Shown here one piece after another: positions 1 through 10,087 of a stretch of DNA of 64,000 nt. The position numbers were made by a program, and so were the translations under genes. Within the stretch, counting starts at the first letter, position 1. Each line of letters starts with the position of its first letter. The notes below the pieces were generated by a model. The model was not told the DNA's origin. It worked only from the letters and a program-made list of their open reading frames with translations, and made no database searches. This stretch comes from Kingdonia uniflora. Its lineage: Eukaryota > Streptophyta > Magnoliopsida > Ranunculales > Circaeasteraceae. Location of the stretch: contig JACGCM010000698.1 in the NCBI GenBank assembly GCA_014058105.1, forward strand, positions 372,001 through 436,000, read 5' to 3'.

Positions 1-220
1 GTTCCACCTCCACCAGGTCCAGCATATCCTAGCCCAGTTCTCTGTCGCCGAAGAACTTTAACTTCAACTCAGCTATTTTTTGCCCTATGCGACGATCCCT
101 TGCAAATCCCATTCTTTGTTGATAACGAGTATTTGGAGTAGTATCAATGGACTTTTCGCAGAAAATAGAAGAAGAGATTGAAGATGAAGAGTATACAGTG
201 TTTACCACCTCATAACCCAT
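1..220 (-). pseudogene. LTR-proximal antisense ORF of B2 (N-terminal part)
   Basis: A minus-strand reading frame starts at an ATG at 220-218 and stays open to about position 29. The following codons, in a shifted frame, continue the match to the same ORF in element B (start 37064). Its N-terminal half is Ser-rich. It then has a TRYQ motif, a basic stretch and KLKFFG. The same TRYQ...KL..(F/Y)FG layout is seen in the antisense ORF next to the 3' LTR of element C (starts 24718 and 59932). Function unknown. It lies about 180 bp before the LTR and points away from it, so an antisense promoter in or near the LTR is possible. Confidence 0.5.
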
Positions 221-390
221 ATTTATGCCCTGATTAACCTCCTTTATTACTCTGAAATCACCACAACTCCTTAACTACCTTCATTCATTACCTTCCTCAG
301 AATTCTAATAAGTTACAGTCAACCTTCCAACTTCAAATAACCAACAGTCTTTCTCAGCAAATGCCATTACACCTGTTTTCGAGGCCCCTA

Positions 391-405
391 CTGAGTGGGG
401 GCGAA
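391..405 (+). other. Polypurine tract of B2
   Basis: A G-rich tract ending in GGGGGCGAA lies directly before the LTR. Element B has the same arrangement (AAAAAGGGGGCGAA before 37250). It is the expected primer site for plus-strand synthesis. Confidence 0.65.
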
Positions 406-1119
406 AGTAATTGCCTACTCGCAGCCTTCTATCTCAGTCGAATACTCGAAGGCTACATCGAAGCCTACATGCATACCTCAAAGCCCAATCAATCCTTAAA
501 CATGTTTTCTAATAATACACGAGGCCTCGAATCTGTACAAACCTCAAAGACGGCCCCCACATCAACACCAGAAATACTTCGACCATAGTTGTACGTGGTT
601 GAAGGCAGACATGTCAGACAGTAAGCTCACCAGAAAAGAATGGCGCCGATGCTGGTCCTGACAACTACAGTGACATAACCAATAATGGCTACAGTGTTAG
701 AGCACAGTACCAGACCCGACATTTCTGGCGTCAACACCAAATCTAGGATACCTGCCTGATACCCGTATGGTACCCTTGTAATGTGACTTACCTTGCTAAC
801 TCAGTGCTTCCTATGTTTTATAAATTAGAGGGAGGGGGAAGTAAGGAGGGGTTACATGATCTCTCCCATGAACCCTTGCAGTTTACCTTCGACCTACTTG
901 TAAAACACATAGTACGCGAACCTTCGACTACTTGACAGTAATATACAATCTCTTTAAAATCCTCATCACAGGTTGTGGAGAGGCCCATTCTAGGCCTCCA
1001 CACAAGTATTTTTTCAATAGGTTATTCGTACTATAGATTATATGCTTGAATCCTGTGATATTAGACAAACCCGTGATGTAAGAGCTAACATCCCCTCCGC
1101 ATGATGTTCGGTCCCTACA
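406..1119 (+). repeat. 3' LTR of B2 (714 bp)
   Basis: Homologous end to end with the B 3' LTR at 37250-38003. The left terminus is degraded (AGTAATTGCC against TGTAGTAGCC). The right terminus CCCTACA is intact. Shared blocks include the GAAGGCTACA motif near the left end and the promoter region around 819. Confidence 0.8.
819..825 (+). promoter_or_regulatory. LTR TATA box (B2)
   Basis: TATAAAT at the position equivalent to the TATA box of the B 3' LTR (37704-37710), followed by a G-rich stretch in both copies. Confidence 0.55.
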
Positions 1120-1209
1120 AGTCAAATAATATTCGGGAGCATTTTAATCATTCATATCGATAACAAATATATTTATTTATTTTAAACAACACAATACAAA
1201 AATTCATTT

Positions 1210-1710
1210 GTTACATACCAATAACACTAATTTATTTCTTCAAACTCTTCGACTAGCCAAATAATCTTTTTTCTTCACAATGGCCTGGGCTTGATTCATT
1301 ATCTTTCCAACACGTTTAGGAAGACTCAAGAATTGCAAGTTACAATGAAATTCATACTCCACTTTTGCCTCCTTCACCTCCACTTCACTCAACTTTCATA
1401 TTGGGGCTCAACAGGCACCAATGGTTGCCCGTTTACGTAACTCTTACCAAAATATTTGTCCAACAACTCCCAATACTTCACACACACATGATTTCAATGC
1501 TTATCCCCCTGAATCTGAGCCTTCGTCCTCACCATCTCCACTCCTACAAATAAACCTCAAATTTCACATAGTATTTATATACACAATAAATACGAACAAT
1601 CAAATTACTCATTTAATTCACATTGGAACTTTACACATCCAAGTCAAATCAATCATCCTCAAAAACTATTTCAGGCCCCATAGAGTCAACAAAATCCAAT
1701 TCGAGATCTA
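1210..1710 (-). pseudogene. Antisense coding remnant of D, distal part
   Basis: The minus strand keeps protein-like stretches with stops. The best is around 1245-1345, reading FLSLPKRVGKIM followed by NQAQAIVKKKDYLA. This aligns with the equivalent antisense stretch of A1 near 22235-22345 (TRAKKLIKKEDDTVARG). No complete frame remains. It lies downstream, on the minus strand, of the ORF at 1924-2440 and may be another exon of the same antisense gene. Function unknown. Confidence 0.4.
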
Positions 1711-1923
1711 ATAAACTCGGCAACGTAACATCAAAATTACATTGATTCAGAAAAATCTATTTCGACATAGGCTTACTCGATTACTTATATTTGGCTAATA
1801 AATTTCATTTCTTCCAGATCACCATCTACAAATGCAATAGAAGATTAAAATAAAGTTTATTCATTAAACACTCTATTACATTTCACATTCGACAACTCTC
1901 TCCTTCGATTACATTATATCAAG

Positions 1924-2440
1924 CTACATTTTAGGCTCTATCATTGGACATAAAGGACTCGAAGCTATGTGCTTTTTTCCACCAGAATCAGGCATATCCT
2001 CCGGTGAAAGGGGCAACGATATCCTAAGAAACTCAATCAATCTCAGGTCAAGAAACTTCTGAAAATGGCTGCATGTGTGTGCCATATAGAGAGACAATAG
2101 TAGAAAATTACAAGTTTTATGTATCGACAAGAGACATAGGACACCCTGCCTCGCCTTCACTTCGTCATCTTCAATATGCACCGTGGACACTTCTCTATAC
2201 AATTGATGAGCTCTATCACATTCTACAACGACAAATGATACTGGCTCCAATTGATACATTGTGTTTCGATGCTTTCGGCCTCCACCTCCCTCAATTCTCC
2301 CAACCCTCATAACCACCAGTTTAAGATTCAATAACAACAGAGACATAACACCAAGGTTTACCTCTGTTAAGTCATCACAAATTCCATCTACAAACTCCAA
2401 CTACTCGCTATGCCATACCTGGGGCGACATCATTACCATC
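1924..2440 (-). pseudogene. LTR-proximal antisense ORF of D
   Basis: A minus-strand frame begins at tandem ATG codons (2440-2435). It has one in-frame TAG about 13 codons in, then stays open for about 158 codons to a stop at 1924. The degraded copy in A2 (about 56600-57100) aligns, for example at PQVWH near the start. That shared coding pattern supports a real ancestral protein. No domain recognised. It begins about 250 bp left of the 3' LTR and reads away from it. Confidence 0.5.
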
Positions 2441-2670
2441 ATGGCTTAAAACCATTCACCTGCCGAATAATAACTCCTTCTTTCTCCCTCGACTTATATC
2501 CTCACCTTCCAGTTGCACAGTCCAATGTTCTATAATAAATACTCCTTGGGAAACACATGACCAGATTAATTTGACTTTGGCTTCGAAAATGGCAAAATAA
2601 AGACTTGTGCAATATTTGATAGCCTCTTCAGCTTCCAATTTCTTCTCGACACAACAACAAGTATTTATGT

Positions 2671-2688
2671 CGAGAATAGGGCGATTAT
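2671..2688 (+). other. Polypurine tract of D
   Basis: Purine-rich GAGAATAGGGCGATTA directly before the LTR, matching the equivalent tracts before the A2 LTR (57311-57322) and the C LTRs (GGGCGAT just before 25062). Confidence 0.6.
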
Positions 2689-3160
2689 TGTAGTATATTT
2701 CCCCAGTTCGACAAAGAGAAGCCAACTGAATATAGTCGAAGATTGCCAAGCATTTAAGAAGATGCTACGTCTGCAACCACAAGTTTTTGACCTACTAAAA
2801 GTAGCCGTTGTGCTTAGTCCAAAAGAGACGTTGGAGATCCGCGAAGTTCACTCACAACTCCTAAAAAAGGAAACTATTTTTACTTTTATAAAACTGTCTA
2901 TATCTACTATAAATACAGGTAGAATATGAGTTATTCAGATCTTCAACTTTACTATTCATTTATCCTTATATTCGTATCACACAACAAATTGTAATAATTA
3001 GTAACTTATTGGAATTTTTTCAAAACCCTCCTCGAGGTCGTGGTTTTTCTCAGCCTTTATTGAGTTTCCACGTAAAATCTTGTTTATTTAAGCTTATTAT
3101 TGCATCATCCTTTCTAAAAGTATTGGTGTAGATTATCTTCCTAGAAAACACGTCATTACA
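2689..3160 (+). repeat. 3' LTR of D (472 bp)
   Basis: Begins TGTAGTATATTTCCCC and ends GTCATTACA. It aligns with the A1 5' LTR (11849-12343) along its length, including the block just before its end (GAAAACACG) and the stretch CCTCGAGGTCGTGGTTTTTC. Termini are TG...CA. Confidence 0.8.
2908..2915 (+). promoter_or_regulatory. LTR TATA box (D)
   Basis: TATAAATA in the context CTAC-TATAAATA-CAGGTAGA, conserved in the A1 and A2 LTRs. Confidence 0.6.
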
Positions 3161-3165
3161 GAAGG

Positions 3166-3665
3166 ATCTATAGTTACTTTTCTAATAATTCACTAAGTCT
3201 CTGCATCCCATCCACTTATAGTTCTAGAGTAGCCCAGGCTAGAAATAACCTTAGACTAGATAAGCTTTGTTAATGGACAGTTGAAGTAAAGATGATCCTT
3301 ATTTTCCTCCTCAGAGTCACTGAATGAGTAGTATGATACTTCAAGTTTCCCAATTTGTACTAAGAAATCCCTTGCTTTCAGTCTAATCTTCATGGAAGTC
3401 AAGTAATGAATGAGTGTTTTGGAACACAATCTTTATCCCAGACAAGTTTATGCCAGTTAACTTTATCCTTCTTCTTCCTGATAGCATGCCTAGTTGATCT
3501 GGATGTGAATGCTCCATTAATATTAAGTTTCCAGTATGCTCTATCTTTTTCATTAGTAATAGGTTTGTAAAGCTCAGTAATATCATGCCAGATGTTTATC
3601 ATGTCTCTATATCTATGTCTAGAAGTGGGAATGCTCCAATGAATGATATCTCTGACAGTTGCTGG
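3166..3665 (-). pseudogene. LINE (non-LTR retrotransposon) zf-RVT fragment
   Basis: The minus strand encodes a stretch like the C-terminal region of plant L1-type LINE reverse transcriptases. It reads ATVRDII, then YWKLNINGAFTSRSTRHAIR and WHKLVWDKDCVPKHSF, followed in another frame by RLKARDF and a degenerate cysteine/histidine segment (YFNCPL). This is the zf-RVT layout. Stops and at least one frameshift are present, and the rest of the RT and endonuclease are missing. It is bounded by the D LTR on one side and Athila-like integrase on the other, so it is a leftover of an older insertion. Confidence 0.8.
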
Positions 3666-4385
3666 TGAAAATGTTCGTTCTCGGTGTAACAAAACAGGGG
3701 AAAATGTTCTCTTTAAGCAATTTGACACCAACTGAACTATCGTTGGATTTCATAGGAATGGCCTCTACCCACTTAGTTACATAGTTAACTGCTAACAAGA
3801 TGTATGTATACCCTAAAGATAGTGTTAATGTACCCATGAAGTCGATTTCCTAAACCTCAAAGGGTTCAATAATCAAAATAGGGTTTAGGGGCATCATATT
3901 TTGACGAGACAAGGCTCCCATTCCCTGGCATCTATCACAAGCCTTAGAAAATTTGTGAGCACCATGAAATAAGGTTAGCTAATAGAAACCACATTACAAA
4001 AAAATTCCAGAGGTCTTTTTAGAGGCCACCACAAGCGTGGGTGTAGCAAAATGATTTTGGCAAGTTCAGTATCTGGGACATATCGACAAATAATTTGATC
4101 AGAGCAATACTTAAATAAGTATGGCTCGACCCAAAAAAAGCATCGGACCTCGCTAAGGAATTTGCTTTTATCGGGCTTGGTCCAAAAGCTAGGAACTTGT
4201 CTTGTGGCAAGATAATTTCCAATGTCCACAAACCATGATACGAAAGGCATTGAGCGAATAGACATGAGTCGCTTATCAAGAATTAACTCACGTACAGATA
4301 AGGAATGATCTAGGGAATCATTGTCCAATTGAAAAATGTGGTCAGCTACAACATTCTTGGCACCTTTTTTTAACTCAAATCTCAA
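3665..4385 (-). pseudogene. Athila-like integrase (partial)
   Basis: From the right, a linker rich in Asp/Leu is followed by a degenerate zinc-binding region ending CDRCQ. Then comes the core start (IDFMG, with the first catalytic Asp) and the block VTKWVEAIPMKSNDS, LLKENIFPCF and TPR. The family continues with an Asp-containing ISD motif, which is absent because the homology ends. Second and third catalytic residues are lost by truncation. Confidence 0.75.
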
Positions 4386-4760
4386 TATCTAAGTCCAGAA
4401 ATAACATTATCCATCGAATCAAACGCTGCTTGGTATCCTTCTTGGAGAGAAGGTGCTTGATTGAAGTGTGATCCATATAGACTATTAATTTCAAACCAAA
4501 GTGATAAGAACAAAATTTCTCTTGAGAAAAGACTATTGTTAGAAGCTCATTTTCCATAGTTGTATAATTAAGCTGCGCATCATTAAGACTTTTACTAGCA
4601 TAATAAATGGCGCACGGAAGATTATCAATATGTTGTGCCAAAACAACTCCAATGGCATAATTAGATGCATCACATATTAACTCAAAAGGTTCATTATAAT
4701 TTGGAGGTTGGATGATGGGTAAAAATGTCAGATGTGTCATGAGATTCTTGAAAGCATCAA
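4375..4760 (-). pseudogene. Athila-like RNase H domain of RT
   Basis: An open stretch reads IIQPPNYNEPFELICDASNY, then IYYASKSLNDAQLNYTT, ELLTIVF and DTKQRLIRW. These are hallmark blocks of the Ty3/gypsy RNase H, with the first catalytic Asp (CDAS) present. It is the best-preserved part of this fragment, open for about 120 codons. Confidence 0.85.
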
Positions 4761-4799
4761 GACAAGGACCATTGAATATGATGGTGGCATCTTTGGCGA

Positions 4800-5600
4800 G
4801 GAGATTGTTAAGGGGTCGAGCAATTTTGCTAAATTCTAGAACAAAATGCCGATAAAATCCAACATGCCCCAGGTATGATTGAACATCCTTGACATTTTAT
4901 GGGGGCAGAAGGCTAGAGATGGCGTCCACCTTTGCTTTATCAACTTCGATTCCCTTTGCAGAAATGGCATGTCCTAAAGCTATGCCCTTCTTTACCATTA
5001 AGTGACATTTATCCCTGTTTAGCACAAGATGCTTATGTTAACACCTAGCTAGGATAAGAGATAAATGGTTGAGACATTAATTAAATGAATTACCATAGAG
5101 TGAAAATTCATCAACGAAGACCTTGACAAAATGCTCAGCCATATCAGAGAATATGCTTAACATTCATCTTTGAAATGTAGCAGGAGTATTGCATAACCCA
5201 AAGGGCATGCTATAATAGGCAAAAGTGCCAAAAGGACAGGTGAACGTGGTTTTCTCTTAATCTACAGGAGAGATAGGCATTTGATTGTACCCATAATAAC
5301 CATTAAGAAAATAATAATATTCATGACCAACTAGACGTTCAAGCATTTGGTCCATGAATGGCAATGAAAAGTGGTCATTTAGAGTAACAGAATTGAGCTT
5401 TCTATAGTCTATACACACTCGCTACCCCGTGGTCATACGGGTGGGGACAAGATCATTGTGATCATTCTTCAGAATAGTAATTCCTGACTTATTTGGAACA
5501 ACATAAATAGGGCTCACCCATGGGCTATTAGAAATAGGATAAATAATCCCAACATCCAAATATTTTAGAACTTACTTTCTTACAACCTCGGCCATAGTCT
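4800..5600 (-). pseudogene. Athila-like reverse transcriptase
   Basis: The minus strand reads CIDYRKLNSVT, LPFMDQMLERL, MPFGLCNTPATFQR and then the active-site box at 5118-5107. That box reads FVDE where two Asp are usual. HLVLNRDKCH and VGFYRHF follow. Several stops interrupt. The Asp-to-Glu change and the stops mean no polymerase activity is expected. Confidence 0.8.
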
Positions 5601-6189
5601 GGTTAAGCCTTCGTTGCCCTTCTCAAGACTTCTTTGTATTATCCTCAAGATTGATTTTATAGATGCGTACAGATGGACTAAGACCCTTAATATCTGTGAT
5701 GCCCCATCCAAGAGTTTTTTTATTTCACTTTAAAATGCGCATTAATTTATTTTCATTCTCAGGCTCTAAGTCAGATGCTATGGTGGCAGGAAGAGTCTCA
5801 TTAGGACCTAGGTAAATATATTTGAGATTTTTATGGAGAGTTTAAGCTCTAACTTAGTGATTACTTCCTCTGCTTTGGGAACTGGATCTTTGACTTTTAG
5901 CATTTCAACCACATCAGTGGCATTTAAAGTAGGGATAAAATCAAATAAGGCATTGGCCTCATTGATGTGGTCATCATAATCAAAATTCTATCCAAAGTGT
6001 GTAAGGCAAGCTTCTAATGGGTCTATCGGATTTGAACTGTGAAATATACAATTTATAATAGTACCAAGCGTATTGAACTCCATTAAAGATATTCAAATCC
6101 ATTAAAGATGTTCATCTTCAAACAGAGTATGAGCTGCATTAAAGATATTCAAATCAATAGTCTTATTCCCATAAGTCAACTTCTTAGCT

Positions 6190-7206
6190 CCACTACGACA
6201 GTTAATCAACGCATTAGTGGTGGCCAAGAAGGGTCGGCCAACGATTAATGGTATTTCATTTAGAGGACATTCTACCGAATTTGTTTCAAGATCTACAAGT
6301 CTACAGGATAAAATAGGCTATTGATTTGGACAAGGACATCCATCATAATACTTCTAGGAACTCGAATAGACCTATTTGCTAGCTGTAAGGTTCGATAACT
6401 GCTCAAAATGCCAAGTAAGGATTTAGGTTAATACAGGCATCTAAATCAAGAAAGGATTTCACTATCCAGTTTGTCCTTATATGGCAAAAAATTATTGACA
6501 TTCCAGGATCTCTGCATTTCAGAGGTGTTTTGTTCAAGATTATGGAGCTAACTTGAGCATTCAATTGAATAACATTATTACTATCATAGACGTTGAAAGC
6601 CTTTTTGGAAACATTCCTTCGTCACTTAAACGTGCATACGTCCTTGACATGTTTCTCATAAGAAGGAATTCGTCACAATGCCTCACTAAAAGAAATACTG
6701 ATCTTAAGATTTTTGAAGATTTCTTTAACGTCTACTTTAGGAATCTTCTTTCTATTCTTAGCAAGCATGTGGGGAAAAGGTACCTTAGGGCCTCTAAAAT
6801 TAATATTTTCAATTTTCTTCATAGGGGAGACATTTTTAGTATCCTCCCCTGTGACTGGTGTTTTTTTTCTCATTGACTCTTTGTCCTCTTCAATAACTTT
6901 TATAATAGGATTGGGACTAACACAAGATTTATTCTTGGGTATCCTAACTTTATTGTCAATAGTTTTACCACATCAAAGTATAATAACCGCATTCACATGA
7001 TCACGGGTATTGGAGCTTGTACTTTGATCCTTCGGGTTGGGTTGGGTTTGACTTAGAAATATACCTTTGTCTCTAGTACTTAACCCAGCTGCCAATTGAA
7101 CGATGGTTATTTCTATCATACCCATGGATTGTTGATTTATTTGTATAAATTATTGCATGAGTTGGGTATTTGATCATAATAAGGCTTGGATGCCATGAGT
7201 TGAGTT
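6190..7206 (-). pseudogene. Athila-like gag C-terminus and protease region
   Basis: From 7206 leftward: MGMIEITIVQLAAGLSTRDK and QTQPNPK, the usual Athila gag tail. Then come KVPFPHMLAKNRKK and IFKNLKISISFSEAL, then a decayed protease region with VLVQINSLFYPVDL and a degenerate GRPF block near 6235. The open stretch at 6673-6873 is the clearest part. The N-terminal gag is missing because the sequence is cut at 7206. Confidence 0.75.
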
Positions 7207-9215
7207 GACACTAGTCAACTCAGCCACGAATCCCATAGACTTCTCTTGATCAACTTAATTTTTTTCTTTTTTAACTCCACGGTATTACTGCGCAATGCCA
7301 CAAACTCCACCTCATGTACATAACTTCCCCCGACACCTTCATTCTTAAACATTTCATCATTTTTCTTGATAGTTTCTACCAATCCTTTTTTTTATTAGGG
7401 AAACGTATAACATACCACCACTCTCTCTAGCTCGGTCATTGGCCTTCCTTACGATAGCTCGAACGCAAACCAAATATGCTTCTAATTCTTTGATTTAAGC
7501 CTGAGAAAAAACCAAAACACCCGTTGTGGTAGTCACTTTGACGTCACTCTTTCTCTCCTTCGGTCTCTCTGTAGCCTCCCCCTTCTTGCTGCGTTAATTT
7601 GATAAGTCCGCCTTTAGCTTCCTTACTCGTGCATTAAGATTATCGCATTAATTCTAAGTACTCCGAAGGTGAACATCTTTTACATTTATGGTCTCACTCA
7701 GCGTCTCCACATCACTTTCGGCACTCGCCAAGTCAGCTCGTGCTTTAACTTGTTCGACATCCTTCCTATCCAATTGCCCTCCCGCCCCTCAAACTGACAA
7801 GATTGTGCTTTAGTTATTTAGCTTCCGCCTCAAACACACAAATACAATATTGCACGAAATCTGCATCCTTACCTTTCACCCCCAATAATTTTTCCATACT
7901 CTTTAACTTCAATATTTCATTCTGAGAGTTTACTAGCTTACCCTGTACTTTTTCCTTTTCCACATCCTAACTTTTAATCTGCCGGGTCAAGTCGTTCATA
8001 GTCTCATCTACCTTAACAACCCTGTTCTCCACTTTGACATATTGATCTGCGCTCTTTTCATTTGCCTTTTTAATCCTATAAAATTTGAGCTTAAACTCAT
8101 AATTGCATTGAAGAGAATGTTCTTCACAAAATCATACAAATTCTAACTTGGCCTTCACAACTATTTCGATTAAGTGGTACATCACTGAGATGTTCAATAT
8201 ACTACAATTTACTACATTACTCACATATCTAACAGACAGATATATATATAACAAGCCAACACAACGAGATGATACTTAGCCCTCAAGCTAGGAAGTTTTC
8301 TCGCTTTGGTGGCAATACAATCTACATCATAGAATCAGATGAACCGCAGATTCTCTCATGTTTCAAGGTACACATTTTTTTAATACTCTCATAATTTCAC
8401 TCACATTCTCAAATAGAGTTGCTTATATAATTCGTATGTTACTCTCATTATCTTTTTCTACTGTAAAAAAATTCAAAAGATTTCGATCTTAGAGTTATTC
8501 CTATCTGTCCTCGTATATTACTTTTCTTTATTCTCTTATGCCAACCTTTAAAGAGTTGCGTGTCGAGCACGTCTATAATTTTGAGCCTTTTTCTAACCTA
8601 GTTTTTTGTACGAGAACTCAACAGAGCTGCTGAAGAGTATTGGTCCTTAGCAAGCTCTTTCTCTAAATCCTCATTTCTAAGGTGCAAACCTTTAAGTTCC
8701 AACAAGTCATTAACAATATATCATAGTCTACTCCACCATTATACTTCAAATGTATACCATAAAATAAAATCCTCAACTCTCCAAAAAATATAATGCTTCA
8801 ATTTTTACTCTACCTTCACATCCTCCCCTCCTTGATTCTTTAACACAGTCCTGGCAGAGACCAAATCCAAGCCTTTAATAGTCTCTTGAGGATAGATGCA
8901 TTCAGCATCCGACACATCCTTTGCATCGGGCTCATCAACCTCTATCAATCACCCCTCTATTATTATATTAACGTCGAATTTAGAGTATCCAACATCATAG
9001 AGCTTTTGACGGTTATTATTACGAGAAGCAGTAACTTCCTCCACACTCCTTTTCGCCTCTTCCACGAGCTCGTCCATAGTTACCTTGAATGACTCCTTCA
9101 GGTCTTTATCGCCGAGCTCGAACATGCCATCTTCCTCGAGCTAAGCAATTATCTTCTGGAGCTCCGACTTCCCATTCACAAGCCTAAGGCAGATTCCTTT
9201 TAGCATACGTGAAAC

Positions 9216-9283
9216 CTACAAAATAAAAAGAACAATTCAGTTCGCAAATTTCATGAAAAAAAAAATCATAGTATTACACTTAC
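9216..9283 (-). other. Intron in the C antisense gene (copy 1)
   Basis: On the minus strand the 68-bp segment begins GTAAGT (9283-9278) and ends TTTTGTAG before GTTTC. It is AT-rich with a poly-T tract. The same intron is at 43458-43523 in copy 2. Flanking reading frames are coding-like on both sides. Confidence 0.6.
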
Positions 9284-10087
9284 CCTGCACAACTCCCGTT
9301 TTACTCCATTGTCCAAACCCTCAGTGTCTTCTCCAGCAGCCACCCTCATCTTATTCTCCACAATCACCAAATTCGCCTCCGCACTCGGACTAATCACAGC
9401 TTCCATTACATCGTTCACTATAGCAGGAGCGTCCACTTTTCTCTTTATCGAGCACGTCGCGGCCTTTTCATTCTCGGTGGTCGCAGAGTTCTGCCCATCT
9501 GCTTTAACACTCTCCCTATACAAATGCCATCAAATTAATTTTCCAGATGTTGCCCCCACAGGCATTGGCTTAAAAGGTATAGGCCCAACCTTTACTATTA
9601 TTGGACGTGTCTCGACACCTGGTGATGACTTTCCTCCGTCTCCCGAGGTCAAACCCATTCCTCAGTTCGCAGATTTCATGAAAAAAAAAATCATAGTGTT
9701 ACACTTACCCTACACAGCTCCGGTTTTACTCCATTGTCCAAACCCTCAGTGTCTTTTCAAGCAGCCACCCTCATCTTATTCTCCACAATCACAAAATTCG
9801 CCTCCGCACTCGGACTAATCACAGCTTCCATTACATCGTTCACTATAGCAGGAGCGTCCACTTTTCTCCTTATTGAGCTCGTCGCGGCCTTTTCACTCTC
9901 CGTGGTTGCAGAGTTCTGCCCATCTACTTTAACACTCATCCTATACAAATGCCTTCGAATTAATTTGCCAGATGTAGCCCTCACAGGCTTTGGCTTAAAA
10001 GGTATAGGTCCGGCCTTTACTATCATTGGACGTGTCTTGACACCCGGTAATGACTTTCTTTCGTCTCCCGAGGTCAAACCCATTCCA
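9238..10087 (+). repeat. 425-bp tandem duplication within C copy 1
   Basis: Two adjacent units, about 9238-9662 and 9663-10087, start CAGTTCGCA and end GGTCAAACCCATTC, offset by 425 bp. The unit holds most of one exon and the donor side of the intron at 9216-9283. Copy 2 has one unit only (about 43480-43900), so the duplication arose after the copies separated. Confidence 0.9.

Larger units (their letters stand above)
1..1119 (+). mobile_element. 3' end of a Tat-lineage Ty3/gypsy LTR retrotransposon (B2)
   Basis: Positions 1-1119 match the last 1.2 kb of element B (about 36840-38003) in order: the antisense ORF near the LTR, a purine-rich tract, then a complete LTR. The rest of the element lies left of the window. 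It ends in CCCTACA and is followed by sequence belonging to element D, so B2 is inserted inside D. The five bases after the LTR (AGTCA, 1120-1124) would be its target-site duplication, but the left partner is out of view. Seen: homology to B. Inferred: insertion into D. Confidence 0.8.
1120..3160 (+). mobile_element. 3' portion of a Tat-lineage element (D), related to A
   Basis: Sequence right of B2 matches the 3' part of elements A1/A2. Positions 1180-1710 match 22180-22690 and 55860-56400. Positions 1840-2688 match 56540-57322. Positions 2689-3160 match the A-type LTR. The 5' part would be left of B2, outside the window. D is clearly more diverged from A1 and A2 than they are from each other, so it is a separate insertion of the same family. 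The bases after the LTR (GAAGG, 3161-3165) would be its right target duplication. Confidence 0.75.
3665..7206 (-). mobile_element. Athila-like Ty3/gypsy gag-pol remnant
   Basis: Reading the minus strand from 7206 leftward gives, in order, the gag tail, protease, RT, RNase H, and integrase zinc finger with the start of the core. The motifs resemble Athila-type elements rather than Tat, because no second RNase H follows RT-RNase H. Both ends are cut. On the right gag stops at 7206, where the C antisense gene begins. On the left integrase breaks off near 3665 at the LINE scrap. No LTR is visible. Many stops. Confidence 0.8.
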
